Shown here piece by piece: positions 46,712-58,628 of a stretch of DNA of 64,000 nt. Source of the stretch: Adiantum capillus-veneris (lineage: Eukaryota > Streptophyta > Polypodiopsida > Polypodiales > Pteridaceae). The DNA lies in NCBI GenBank assembly GCA_014529385.2, contig CM043967.1:67001-131000 (forward strand), given 5' to 3'. Both the position numbers and the translations under genes were made by a program. Under the pieces are notes generated by a model, which worked only from the letters and a program-made list of their open reading frames with translations, did not search any database and was not told the origin of the DNA. The stretch's first letter is position 1, and each line of letters begins with the position of its first letter.

Positions 46712-48052
46712 TTATAAGATCGATAGCATAGTTCCATCTATCCCCCAGTCCTCCTCGACCTTCAATTTGTCTTCCATTCTCTTCCCAATCTGCGGACATT
46801 CATAACAATAAGCATCTAATGATCGACAAACCATGATGTATTGAAAATGTGGTGGAAGGATTCTCACCTTGTGACCTTGTAAACGAAATTGTGCTTGTTG
46901 AAGGGCCTCAAAACCCATAATAACCAAATGTTCTCGAACATTACTGAGAGTCCAATGCTTGTTCACTTGGACTGCCTCCAAAGCATCGTTGGGCATCTTC
47001 ACTGCAATGTCAAAGCTTGCAATAGCGCCGTCTACACTCTGTAAGGGAGTCCACACTCCAAGCTTGCACATCCAACGATCATAGTGAAATCGTATGTACA
47101 AGGAGGTGCGGGATTTCAAATAGCGCATTCCAATACCTGAAGCTCCAACCTTACAACGGTACCGGTCCCCATTGTGCATGCCCTCCACAAAACCCCAGTC
47201 CTCTTCTAAAAGCCTTCCTAATTCCTCGTAATGCGCATCTTTACATACAAGCATTGTGGTAGTCTCCACAAATCCAAACTCTTTAAAAATGTGCACAAAA
47301 CAATGAATAGGCAAACACCAGCTCAAGCCCACAGACCTAGAAGCTTTAGAGTATTTCAAAGAGTTTTGAACATCCATTATCATCTTTTGCTTGAAAGATG
47401 CTACCGACCACAAATCTGGGACCGGCCACTCCATACTTAATAAGGAAGTTACTTTGATGGGTTCAAGCGTTCCAAATGCTTGTGTAGAAGTAGGGACAAT
47501 ATAGGAGTGAGAATAGAAGAAAATCCTTCTTTGAGCCAGTTTGGTTGGGCAAAGATGCGGGAACATTATTGCTCCAATATCCGCATGTATAGCATTGAAT
47601 GTGCCGGAGAGACTATGTAGTGGCTGCTCCTCCACCAACGTGGATGGAAATATGACTATAAATGCATGACAAATGTTAAGTATGAATCCATAATAACATT
47701 ACACTGTGATTTCACACCTAGCTTTGTATTCTCAAAACATGTACTTACAATGTGTTGGAAATCGAGGTGGTTGTTGCAAGTGCATGGTTGACATTGAGAA
47801 AACATGTTGCACAATGGCTATGGTCCCCTTGTCTTTGCGGTTCTTGAAGCCAAGGAGCTTTCCTTTCCAATGAAGATCCAAGTTTGCACGATTCCGCACA
47901 CGATGAGGGCCAACAGCAGATGGTTGCATGTATACCCAAGCACCTTTGGTGAACTCTTGTGGCACCCACTCATCATCTACACCTCTAGTGTTGTGGCATG
48001 CAAGTGCTGTGACCTCATCCTTTGGTCGCCTTTGCGAAGTAGAGTTGGCCAT
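46712..48052 (-). CDS. Transposon gene R, copy B (three exons, intact)
   Basis: Exons 48052-47749, 47655-46868 and 46789-46712 have borders GTAAGT/TATAG and GTGAGA/CGCAG. The joined frame is 390 codons without a stop, which supports both introns. The start ACCATGGCC is a strong context. The first intron matches the intron of copy A in position and phase; the second (78 bp) is absent from copy A. Blocks shared with copy A: FTKGAWVYMQP, HADIGAI, IFFYSHSY, EWPVPDLW and the C-terminal QAQFRLQGHKIGKRMED. The last 70 residues could be a ubiquitin-like beta-grasp fold, by pattern only. It is the only protein gene of copy B without an obvious lesion. Confidence 0.7.
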
Positions 48053-48770
48053 GGTTGAGCAAAGCAAACTAGGAGGAGGAGAAGAACCTTGCTTGTTGCT
48101 ACAATGTAGGTGTGATAAAGTGATATGAGAAAATGGTCAACCCTTGTGGCAATGGGAGGAGAAGGTGGACAACCCTTGCTTGGTGTGGCACTGGGAGGAG
48201 AAGGTGGATAAGCCTTGCTTGGTGTGGCAATGGAAGGTGGTAGGGGAGGAAAGAGGAGCTTCCTTGCTGCAGCAATGGAGATGGTGTAAAGAGAGAGAGT
48301 GTTGGAGTAGAGGATGAGTGTGATGGTTGCAACCAAGGAGGGGTTGGAAAAGGGGTTCTAGAGAGAGAAAATCCCTTTTTGCCTAATAACTAATTTTGGG
48401 GGAGCTCTGGATAGCAAAAAAGGATTTTTTAAAAGTTTTTAAAAAATTTTGAATTTTAGGGTTTTTGGATGCACGTTTTGACTTTTTGAGATCAAAAAAT
48501 GCTTTTTTGACCATAAAATAGTTTTAGGGGGGTTTTCAGAAGATGAAATTTGAGTTTTGAAATTTTTAAAAAATTTCAAATTTTTGGGATTTTTTCAAAA
48601 CCGGATCAAAAAGGAGGGAAGTTGGAGGTTCCATATGGCCCACCCCCTCCCCCCACCCCACCTTCTCACTAGGTAAGAGCCCATTTAAGAAGTGTAAGAC
48701 TACTTTGTCCCCCTACATTTTTGAGGGCATAGAGTGTGTCCACCACCCTCTTCTCATTGGCTGGCCTCTA
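48053..48770. other. Gene R upstream region, no gene
   Basis: The first 250 bp contain three diverged copies of a unit like GGAGAAGGTGGA(C/T)AA(C/G)CC TTGCTTGGTGTGGCA (48150-48240). The remainder is rich in A and T runs. No coding support. Confidence 0.5.
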
Positions 48771-48820
48771 ATTAACCTTAATCCCAAAGGGCCCCTAGAG
48801 GGTTCATATTTTTCCTAATG
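48771..48820 (-). repeat. Terminal inverted repeat region, copy B right end
   Basis: Reverse complement reads CATTAGGAAAAATATGAACC, then GGGGCCC and GGGATTAAGGTTAAT, matching the left end as described for that feature. Confidence 0.7.
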
Positions 48821-48858
48821 GAAGGCTTCTACGACAACAACAACAATGTGGATCACCG

Positions 48859-49680
48859 TTGCGAATAAATGTTATTCGACTAACGAATTTTGGTGAAGAC
48901 ACAGTGGAGCCCATAATTGTAGTCAAAGTGGGTAGCAATCAAGTTGAATCGACAACATTGCTTGATTCTGGAGCTCAAGCAAATCTTATCTCTTACAAAT
49001 TATACAAACAGCTCAAGCCCAAGGATCAACTACATCCTACTCCACAAGTGCTGGAAAGTAATACATCACATTCGCTAAAAACATTGTGCTAGACTATATT
49101 GCATGTACAAATACATCAATATATTTACCCACACAAGTTTTACGTGGTTGAGGATGAAATCACACTATACCCCATGTTGGGACAACCGTGGCAAAAAGAG
49201 TATAATGTGCAAATAGATTGGAATTCGGATGCAGTCAAAATTCAGCAGGCACAAGAACAACAGGTGGTAGCATTTTCTCAGCAACCCCGGAAGAACCAGA
49301 TGGCAGCACCACGAGCACTAGATAAAGAACCAAAAGGATGGGTGCCACTAAAGTACAACACAATACCCATGGCGACCAACCAGAGAACTACCAACAATGT
49401 TCACTACAAACATAAAACAACACAAACCATAGTGAAACAATCAAGGTTAGAAAAATGCAAAAAACAAGTATGGGTGCAAAAGGATAGAGGTGACATGGCA
49501 TACATACCGCAATACAACAGAAGAAGTCAACACAAGCACAGAGATCCACCAAAAACCAAGGGAATAAAAAAGATATGGATCCCAAAGAGAATACTCAGTA
49601 ACAACTTAAAAGCGACTCGCATTTGGATCCCGAAACCAAAGCAACAGGAACTCCCTTCAGTACAAGCAACATCGGCATAA
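48859..49680 (+). pseudogene. Retropepsin and WIPK-repeat remnant of an LTR element
   Basis: The first frame (48859-49092) has a protease motif LLDSGAQANLIS with D-S-G intact. After a TAG the same frame continues (49099-49680) with LYPMLGQPWQKEYNVQIDW, the protease C-terminal ILGQPW-like block. A Lys-rich stretch follows, ending KKIWIPKRILS and TRIWIPKPKQQ. These W-I-P-K units match those in the young non-autonomous element at 31-32 kb, so the two belong to related families. No RT follows. Confidence 0.75.
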
Positions 49681-51794
49681 AGACATACACTACATATGAA
49701 ACCGGCAAACTGATCTATGTGGATGCAGATCAACAACACAAAAATGACGACCACGAACATGGCCATAAACCTCCAAAAACCTCCACAACAAAGCTACAAA
49801 TGGAAAGCAAAAGAGACAAAGTCTATGGCTGATTCCGCCACGACAATTCTCTCCAAGGAGACAACCATGGCCATATCAACAGTAGTGGCAAACCAAGCGA
49901 CTTTTGCAAGAAAGACGATCAAACAGAGAGCTGTAGAGTTCCAAATTTTACTTGCAAAGAAAATCCGCCAATCAAATCAACAAAAAACAGGAAACCTCGA
50001 CGTCGAATGCCAATAAGCATCTTGCTTATTCCCTCCTCTTGCACAACATTGATTTTTCCATGCATTGACTGAGTATGCATCATATAGGGCCACATTACAC
50101 GGCCGAGCATTAGCACAATTTTTAACCCACGCACGGCACATACACCGAGGTGATACCTTATTGTCCGGGAGGACTCCGTCTAAGAGGGGGGGAGGCATTC
50201 TCAAATGCGGACCCAATGGTAAAAGGAGCAAAAAGGGCATGTTTTTCGACTATTTTAGAGGGTTGTCGTTTGATTGAATTTTTTTTTGGACTAATCTAAG
50301 TACATATGCCCTTATACAGCATGAATCTACAAGTATATGGGGCCAAACGCCAAATCAAGCCCCTAGGTGTGTGTATATAGGTAAAAATAACCATTTTTCG
50401 GACAAAATATTGGTAGAACAAAGAAATCCGGCCATAAAAATTTCATGTGAGTGTATATAGTGTTTTGCGGTGATGTTTTTGAGTTATTATGATTTTTGGG
50501 GATTTTTTGGGTTTAATTTGCTATTTTATTTTTAATTTTACTAATTATCGGCAGAAAAACTTCAAAAATACAAAAAGCAGGTGAAATACGGTCGTAATGA
50601 AAAACAAAAAATATGGGGATAATCGGTGACTAGAGGGCAACCTATGATACAATGGGGGTGCAATTATGTGAATGGAGCGGAAAGCGTGTTTTGGACAGAT
50701 TTTGACCGAAACGTCAAATTTCTTGAAAACTGGGCAAATGGAGTCCAAATCAAGAAATTTCGAGCCTAAACCGTATCTCACGAGAAGTTAGGAGCACATG
50801 TCAAGTTTCATGGGAAGTGGTTCGGGGACCCCCATTATAAGATTTTTTCACTTCATTTAAAGCTCATTTCTACTATTGCCTTCTTGAGAGAGAGCTCTTG
50901 CCATCTAGAGCGAACCGGACTTCCAGCTATTTCTACGATGCGCACGACCACCCGACAGGCTCCAGACATGAGAGGTAGGCTCACCACCTTGAGCTTTTCG
51001 CGTATGTTTGATGTTTTGTCGCGAAAACTAGCGTAGGGTACACACGGGAAGCGAGCAGTAGAGACCTACAGGTAGAAGTGGCCACCTAAAAGCTAATCCA
51101 AAAGCAATAAGGCTTCATCGGCGGCTTACCCTAGCATAGGAGACCACTTTTGAATGCGCAAAGGTGGCGAAAAACCATTGGGAAAAACCCTAACAGCTAG
51201 AGCCCTGCAAGAGGCCACCAAATGGTAAATCGGTGGAAAGGCGCCCAAATGCTACCAAAACTCATGGGTAGGAGCATCTCGACATTCTCTTCAAGTCTAT
51301 ATAGCCCACATGGCCATAAGGCGACTTGAAGTGGCACTAAGCTTCAAAAACGACATCAGACACACAAAACGTCAACTAGCTCTCACAGCCAAACCGGATG
51401 TCCATTTGCCACCAAACTTCACGAGCGGCTTTCCTAGACCATCAACAACCAAGTCCTATGGTGGTAGACCACCACAAGTCATTGACGACATGTAAACGCG
51501 ACCACGAGCGCTTCTAGAGCGACAAATTGCCAAACGGAGCTCCGTAGAAGCCAAAGTCAACAAAAACCATATGGCAAGGATCCCCAAGGAAATGTGAAGC
51601 TATGGAGACTAACATCAAGAAATTTCATCGCCGAAAAGCACTCCAAGAGTCAAAAAACGGCTCAGAGGCTCTGAAAGCCAAACAGGGAGTTTCTGTCTAT
51701 CTATTTAACTTTTTTAGTGAAATAGGGCTTAAAAGGGACTCAGGGGGGCTCAGGGCAGGCACCAGTAGCACTTCTCATATAAATTTCATCAGGA
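49681..51794. other. LTR-element 3' end and LTR-like sequence, no gene
   Basis: A plus-strand polypurine tract, TAAGAGGGGGGGAGG, lies at about 50171-50186, as expected before a 3' LTR. Sequence to about 50930 looks like an LTR promoter: CCCCCATTATAAG at about 50828, then a short leader. The LTR ends were not resolved. The rest of the stretch has no recognisable gene. Confidence 0.45.
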
Positions 51795-52674
51795 CACATC
51801 CTATGCGTAGGATGTCTCAAGGCCATATCTTGGAACCAAACTCAACATCTCATCTCATACACAGTTTCTACATAGCCTGTACATGCTAGCCACCAAGTTT
51901 CATCACATTTGGACAAAAGACGACCTCATATGCATTAGAAAACAGAAAGTCAGAGCATAGAGGCAATAATGGGTCATAGAACTACCAAAACTAGTCCAAA
52001 TCACATGAAACTTGCACAATATACTCATGAGAACACTGCCAAGCTAACTGTGGGGTCAGATGTGAAAATTGATGAAATAGACATCCTACACGTAGGATGT
52101 CTAAATGACCTATTTGACCTCCAGCTGGTGTTTTTGAGTTCCAGATCTCTTTATAGCACCTTCATAAGCTCATGTATCAAATTTCAAGCCATTCCCGTCA
52201 CATTTGGCCCTCAAAACCTCTAAGATGCACTTTTTTGAGCCTAAAAACACTACACATGCTCTTAACAACACCAATGCTTATCCAAATAAAAATCTAAGAG
52301 TAGGTCCATGTTCCACATGCTAAGCGCTACCCCCAGAACCAACTTCAAGTCATTCTGATAAAATAGACATCCTACGCGTAGGATGTCTCCAGTATGATAT
52401 TGACCTACTGTGCAGGATCTGACTTCATGAGAGCCATTAACATGATATAAGAAGCCCATGTATCAAATTTCAACCCAATTGAATATCATTTGCCATTTTT
52501 TTAGGACATCCTACCCAATTTGTGATCCAAAAGCCTAAATCTACCCAAAATTGCACTTTTTGATGCCCAAACCCAATTCCAATGACATAGCCATGTTGCA
52601 TAGGTCAAGAGCCACAAGCCTACCAAGTTTCACCAAAAATAGAGAAGGTAGACATCCTACGCGTAGGATGTCTA
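51795..52674. repeat. Four 20-26 bp palindromes at 286-bp spacing
   Basis: Half-site AGACATCCTACG followed by its exact complement occurs at 52079-52102 (one base off), 52365-52388 (perfect, 24 bp) and 52649-52674 (perfect, 26 bp). A 20-bp core version lies at 51796-51815. The starts are 286, 286 and about 285 bp apart. The flanking sequence is a strongly diverged tandem repeat (CATGTATCAAATTTCAA after two of them). The array is directly upstream of the gag-like ORF at 52840, in what should be the element leader. Half-sites also occur at about 52503 and 56967. Confidence 0.9.
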
Positions 52675-52839
52675 CATGATTATTTTTTAGCCAGAAAGTT
52701 ACTGTGAGCAAATGCGGAGTTTCCCTAGTTCCTTTTGAGTTTTATTTTCATTTTTCAAGTCATTTGGGTAGTCAGAACTCAGTTTATCAGCTAATATGTG
52801 AAAAACGCTAACTTTGGACTACTGAGTGCAACAAGATCC

Positions 52840-53634
52840 ATGGCAGCTGCAAAATCACCTGCAAAGAAGAAGAGGATGACTATGAAGGACTACTTAGAAG
52901 AAGTGGAGCCTTTTGTGATCCCAGAGGGAACCCTAAAGCCCACAAGCACATGGATTCAAGATGATCTACTAGAGACCAATGATCTGAGAATCTACCAAGG
53001 AGTATTCAAAGATCCAGAAGGAAATGCAGTGGAGCTACCCATGATACCTCGAGAGCTCAATGAATTTGTCAGGAGCAAGATGGGAGATTACTTGGAGAAG
53101 CTGGATCTCCAGAACTACTTTGAAGCCTTGCCAGCAGGGATTGATATTAAAAGAGTGTGGGAATTTTTCACCACAATCAAAGAAGATGGAGTGACCCGAG
53201 TCACAAATCTACAAGGCAAGCCTGATACAATGATTGTAATCACAGAGAAGGTGGTGGCAGCCACACTTGACATCTCAAACAAAGGAGACAATGTAACAAA
53301 GAGGCGAGATGAAGACGTCAAGGTCTACTCGGAAAAGAAGAATAACTACACATTTGAAGATATTGCAAACCCGAAGGTGGCTATCATGAGTCAACTATAC
53401 AATCAATACTTCCACATGTGTACAAAGCGGCCACAGAAATACAGGATGCCACCTGGAGCCATTGCCACCACTTTAACCTGGGCAATGCAGAAGAGCAAAG
53501 CAAAAGAGATAAATTATGCTGCTTACATCCACGACAATCTTGTGAAGATGGGGACCAAAAATCCCACCTATATTGTACCTGGTGAGCTGATAACAAAAGT
53601 TGTCTATGGAGCACTGCATGCCAAGGGAAACTAG
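52840..53634 (+). CDS. Gag-like protein of an LTR element
   Basis: 264 residues from an ATG in good context (GATCCATGGC). The longer frame begins 14 codons upstream without a better context. The N-terminus is basic (AAAKSPAKKKRMTMKDYLEE). The body, DIKRVWEFFTTI, VTNLQGKPDTMIVITEKVVA and then YTFEDIANPK, resembles the N-terminal domain of plant retroelement proteins often annotated as putative plant transposon protein or gag-like. No zinc knuckle, protease or RT. It is followed by a long charged ORF and an LTR, so the element is non-autonomous. Confidence 0.55.
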   Translation: MAAAKSPAKKKRMTMKDYLEEVEPFVIPEGTLKPTSTWIQDDLLETNDLRIYQGVFKDPEGNAVELPMIPRELNEFVRSKMGDYLEKLDLQNYFEALPAGIDIKRVWEFFTTIKEDGVTRVTNLQGKPDTMIVITEKVVAATLDISNKGDNVTKRRDEDVKVYSEKKNNYTFEDIANPKVAIMSQLYNQYFHMCTKRPQKYRMPPGAIATTLTWAMQKSKAKEINYAAYIHDNLVKMGTKNPTYIVPGELITKVVYGALHAKGN

Positions 53635-53657
53635 CCTCTACCTCCCTCACAAAATGA

Positions 53658-56343
53658 TTGGCTAAAGCTAAAGGAAGACAAGGAAGAAGAACCTCCCAAG
53701 GCACCCAGGGTAGCCACAAGGATGAAGTGCTGGTTAGAGACCGTGCTAGAAGAGCTACCAGAGTCATAGAAGGGAAAGAAAGAAAATCTACAAGTGCCAA
53801 TCATGGAAACCAAGTCACAGAAGCAGGCGCACCTAGAAAGACTGATGGAAAGTTTCAGAGCCGAGAGAGCACTCAAAGGGAATCTGAGCGAGTTGTGGAA
53901 TCCATCCCTTGAAGCTATGTCCGGATCATCTCGAAGGGTTCACCGGATCGGTTCAAAGATTATATCAAAAACTTTGAAATCTTAGATGCTACGGTAGAGA
54001 ATATCCCGAATATCCCTTTTACAGAAGAAGAGGTGGACGAAGTGAGACGGCAGCTGCTAGTAGAGCCGGAAGGCCAAGTAAGAGAGAGAAAGACCAAGGC
54101 GGATCGAGATTTCAAGAAGAAGCCGCCAACTCCATCGTCAAGCCGAGAATCCAGCCTACCACCATCACCACCTCCTCTCAGTCCTTCACAAACCCAACAA
54201 AAAGAGGAGCTGAACAGACCCGAGGAACAAAAAGAGTCCAAGCAAGAGAAGAATAAAGAGGAAGAGCAGAAGGCAGAAGCTGAGCCAAAAGAGGAGAAGC
54301 CAGATCCAGAGGAAAGAAACTTTAGAATATTTCTTGATCTACTAGCTGCTGGGTACTCTCGAGAAGAGGCAGCTATTGTAGCCTTTGGGTTGGCAAGCAC
54401 AAGACCCAAGGAACATATGTAGAGCCTTCGATTAGTAGAGTTGAAGGAGATGGCCACAGATACAGTGGACCTACAACCACCAACCAATGATGGGGATGTG
54501 GTAATTCAAAAACTAATCGGGCTTAGAGCAAGATCAATGGCCACTGAGAGTGAGATTGATAATCTCAAAACAAATGAAGTTCATATCAAAGCTGAAGTGG
54601 ACTCATTGCAAAAAGAGGGCCAAGAGAACATAGAGAAACAAACAAAGCTGCAAGCCAATCTGGATGCGGCATTACAAAGATGCCAAGAGATGGAATGATA
54701 GAATCAGGCAGCCGAACACAAGCTTCAAAGAGCAGAAGAGGAATACAAGAAAATCAGCAAGTCACTGACAGATGCGGAGAAAGAGAGGGACAATCTGACA
54801 CTACAACTTGCTGATGAGTCCAAAGAGGTGGAAACCTTGAGGAATGCCAAGGAAAAGGCTGAGATAGAACATGAGGCAAGCCAGGATGAAGTGATAGAGT
54901 TAAAAGACTAGATGAAAGTGAAAGATCAGACCATCCAATGGCAAAGGGCATCTTTGGCCAGAGTCCGAGCTGCTAGCTCGACTGGCACAACTTCAGAAAG
55001 TGATCTATATGAAGAACAGATGAAGAAACTCCAAAAGGAGTTGACACTAGAGAAAAGACAAACATAGATGCTGGCGGAGGGATCTTTTGTAATGCAAAAT
55101 CGCTTGGAAGAAGAGAACAAGGCCATGAAAACTGAGCTAGAAGCCGTGAAAAAGAAGATGGACAAGGAATTTAAGAGATGGCAAACATAATACAAAGACA
55201 TCAAGAGGAAGCTCGAGGAGGCGGAAAAAATCAATACAGATTTGAAAGACCTCCTAGTGAACATGGGAGATCAAGCGAAAGAGGCAAAGAAGGCATTTCA
55301 ACAGCAGATAGATAAGCTGAAAGGCCAACAAAAGACGTAAGATCAACATGTGAGCACTGGACCAATATCAATGGAGGGCATTGGCATAGAAAATGTGTCA
55401 GATCCAGTGGACACCAATTTGCAAGAGGACATCCTTGTGGGACCTTCACAAGAACCCTAGGATTTGACACAAGAAGAAGAAGAAAAGCTACAGAAAGCAA
55501 TAGAAGCGGCAATACAAGAGACGGCCAATAGAAGCATTGGAGTGGGAGCAGAGAGTGTTTAAATCTATGACCATTGAAAAGATAGATGTCAATATCATTC
55601 TACGTGAATGGCTACAACCTTCTCTCCCATATCCTCTTCTAAAGTATGAGGCTGCTACAAGCAACAAACGGATAAAAGAGGAGCCAATAGTGCCATTATA
55701 CAAAGCACATATCTCCAAACCAGAAGGAGTCAAGCTGATCGTGGACTCTCAGTCCAAGTGGAGAAAGGTATGGCTCACCAAATATTCGCAATATTTAATT
55801 CATCTGGTAGAGGCGCCTAAAAGAATCAGAGACAACCTCAGTTTTCGCCCTCTACCAAGGATGAGGACATGGAAAGCACATGAGCTGTTGTAGAGAAGAC
55901 AACTTACATGGCGCAATTACCCGAAGCTATCAGGCTTGAAGGAAGGTGAGAGAATGAGTGAGCAATACATGGTGAAAACCCTAACGGGCACCATTAAATT
56001 GTTCACTGGCTCGCTTGACCTATCGTGCATCATGCTTAGAAAAATCTTTAAAACCCTTCTAGCGGTTTTCAAAACCTTTAAACCTGGACAGGCAACGGAC
56101 AATATCTTCTTCTTCCAAGATACATACAGATGTGCATACGATCTATCTGCTCAGCCTTCTCACGAGGTGATACATTCACTTTATTAGAGAATCATGTTTT
56201 TGCCTTTGTATCACTTCCAGGTCTTTGAAGAATCCTTCTACACAGGCTTCTTCACCATCAACACAGAGATATTCGGCTCGACATTACTGCCTCATCATGC
56301 GCGCTATGAGTCCCTGCTAAAGATGCACGAAAGCCCCAACTGA
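53658..56343 (+). pseudogene. Long coiled-coil ORF of the same LTR element, many stops
   Basis: A low-complexity charged region (54033-54420: Pro/Ser, then Lys/Glu) is followed by an extended coiled coil (about 54500-55340) with heptads such as ESEIDNLKTNEVHIKAEVDS and DKEFKRW. After that come a globular-looking part (55537-55893) and a segment ending FEESFYTGFFTINTEIFG and LLKMHESPN. The reading frame is interrupted by at least eight stops, mostly TAG or TAA where CAG, CAA or GAG would fit. Together with the ORF at 52840 this looks like a large non-enzymatic protein carried by a non-autonomous LTR element. Function unknown. Confidence 0.5.
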
Positions 56344-56382
56344 AGAAGCAGCTCTACTGCCATGTCGGGGACGACATGAACT

Positions 56383-56395
56383 AGGAGGGCGGGAG
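56383..56395 (+). promoter_or_regulatory. Polypurine tract
   Basis: AGGAGGGCGGGAG immediately before TGTTAGCAGC, the 5' end of the LTR. Confidence 0.8.
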
Positions 56396-57327
56396 TGTTA
56401 GCAGCTGGACACACCCAACAGAGAATGATTGTTCGGTAGGATATTATTTTTTGTAATTATTCTTTTATTGAGAAAAACCATCATTTCACATTTGTAAATA
56501 GTGGGGTTTGCAGAAGCTTCCAGATTGTATCACATTTTTGACATTTAGATTGAGTGGATGGTTAAATTGGAACATTAGGGTTTGAGATTGTAAGGTATTT
56601 ATACCACTTTTGACCTTGATGAAAAAAAAACCTTTCTCACTTTTAAAAAAGTTCTGTCTGTGTGAGTGAGTGTACTCTGTGTACGAGAGAGAGTGAGACT
56701 TTCATCTTGACGCTACGCGCGCACCGGTGGTCAGAATCGAGTGTGGAGAAGTGCAACGTGTTGCCCCCAAAGAGAGCTACGTGCCAATACCTACATTGCG
56801 TGTGTACGACCTGGGTTTGCAAACTCGATCCACGAGCTACATGTGGTGATTCAATGAGCATACGTTGTTTGTTTTCGCATTTCAATATATCCATGCGTTC
56901 GCAATGAGTAGAGCTACACATTAGGCACTTTAGTTTTTGAAAACGACGACCTCCAAATTCCAACCAGACATCCTACGTGATTTTGCACCAGGTGTTTAGA
57001 GTTGGGGTTTTGGTTCATGGACCTTAGGGAGAGCGACTTATTGGTGTTAATAGGGTTTCCATCAAGTTCTGTGGCCTTTCGAGAACGTTTGCTAGGTATT
57101 TGGCTCTTGAAAGCGTGGTAGGAAATCTCCTCTTATGCACTCCTGAAGGCTGTAGCTTAGACATTGGGTAGAGACCTCTGTAGGAAGTAGTCGAGATTCG
57201 GTCGAGTGTAGGTTGACACCCTATGCTTGCTTCCACACGCGTGCGGCTCAAGATTCATCCTTAGCTAAAAAATCTTGTTAGGTAAGTTCTCGCTGTGATA
57301 ACGTCCATCGTGGCGTATCCGCCAACA
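56396..57327 (+). repeat. 3' LTR, 932 bp
   Basis: Starts TGTTAGCAGCTGG after the polypurine tract and ends CCGCCAACA. Satellite sequence resumes at the next base (CCCACAAACATCG), so the element inserted into the satellite array. A TATA-like TATTTATACC lies at about 56596. No 5' LTR partner is found upstream, so the left end is lost or rearranged. Confidence 0.75.
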
Positions 57328-58395
57328 CCCACAAACATCGTGTGAAATTACAAGTGTTATCATGGCCAGGTGTTGAATGCACCTAACTTTACGACATGGT
57401 TAGAATGTCCAAGTGGTGGATCTAGGAGACACCAACAATTCAAACCGGAACTCAACACTTCATTACAATGGCCAAGTGGTGGATCTTTAATACACCTACT
57501 TCCCAATTCTTAGTCTAAATGGCCAGGTGGTGGATCTAGGATCTACTCATCCCACAAACATTGTGTAAAATTACAAGTGTTATCATGGCCAGGTGTTGAA
57601 TACACCTAACTTTAAGATGTGGTTACAATGCTAAGTGGTGGATCTAAGAGACACCAACAATTGAATCCATATTTCAAGCATTTGTTTTTATAATTGCCAA
57701 GTGGTGAATGTTTGATGTATCTACTCCCTTTTTCTTAGTCTAAAAGGCCAAGTGGTGGTTCTAGGATCTACTCATCCCACAAACATTGGGTAAAAATTAC
57801 AACTATTATGATGGCCAAGTGTTGAATGCACCTAACTTTAAGACATGGGTTAGAATGGCCAAGTGGTGGATCTAAGAGACACCAACAATTGGATCCACAT
57901 TTCAAGCCTTCGTTTATAATGGCGAAGGGGTGGATATTTGATGCACCTACTTCCCAATTCTTAGTCTAAATGGCCAAGTGGTGGATCTAAGATCTACTGA
58001 TCCCACAAACATTGTGTAAAATTACAAGTGTTTTGATGACCAAGTGTTGAATGCACCTGACTTTAAGAGATGGGTTAGAATGGCCAAGTGGTGGATCTAG
58101 GAGACACCAACAACTGGATCCACAATTCAAGCCTTCATTATAATGGCCAAGTGATGGATCTTTGATGCACCTCCTTACCAATTCTTAGTATACGTCGCCA
58201 AGTGGTGGATCTAGGATCTACTGATCCCACAAACATTGGGTAAAATTACAAGTGTTATGATGACCAAGTGTTGAATATACCTAAATTTAAGACATGGGTT
58301 AGAATGGCCAAGTGGTGGATCTATGAGACACCAACACTTGGATCCACCATTCAAACCTTTGTTATAATGGCCAAGTGGTGGATCTTTGATGTACT
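57328..58395. repeat. Higher-order tandem satellite, first block
   Basis: The repeat of about 225 bp is made of four related submonomers of about 44-66 bp. Each begins near ATGGCCAAGTGGTGGATCT or its variant ATGGCCAAGTGTTGAATGC. The four types continue as AGGAGACACCAACAATTGGA, TTTGATGCACCTACTTCCC, AGGATCTACTCATCCCACAA and ACCTAACTTTAAGACATGG. Copies diverge by roughly 5-15% by eye. The short open frames in it are incidental. Confidence 0.93.
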
Positions 58396-58551
58396 GACAT
58401 GAGCAAAGTACGACATGGACCCCGATAGCCTCTAAAACGCCGGGAGCCGATGCACGCCGCAAGCCGGTCACAGTGAAGCGAATAGGGGGCACCACCTAGC
58501 TTTGAGTGGCTAGAACGCAGATAACGGTGATTTGAAATATCACGAATTCTA

Positions 58552-58567
58552 CACACACACACACACA

Positions 58568-58625
<58 letters not shown>
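58552..58625. repeat. (CA)n(GA)n compound microsatellite
   Basis: About ten CA units followed by about 28 GA units. Confidence 0.95.

Positions 58626-58628
<3 letters not shown>

Larger units (their letters stand above)
38842..48820. mobile_element. Large DNA transposon, copy B (CATTAGGA family)
   Basis: 9.98 kb. Left end CATTAGGAGAAATATGAACC and right end (reverse complement) CATTAGGAAAAATATGAACC differ once in 20 bp. A second matching block, GGGATTAAGG(C/T)TAAT, lies at 38895-38909 and 48771-48785. Gene order is T (+), H3-like (+), a triple hairpin, M (-), R (-). T and R read inward from the ends as in copy A. H3 and M are swapped relative to copy A, and no Ulp1 or FCP1 sequence is present. 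No convincing target duplication was found. Confidence 0.78.

Noticed and set aside
39046-48745. A direct repeat (GCATAG...TGTGTCCAC) at about 39050 and 48730 as LTRs around copy B
   Set aside because: Only about 20 bp match, it lies inside the inverted-repeat ends, and no longer LTR-like similarity extends from it.
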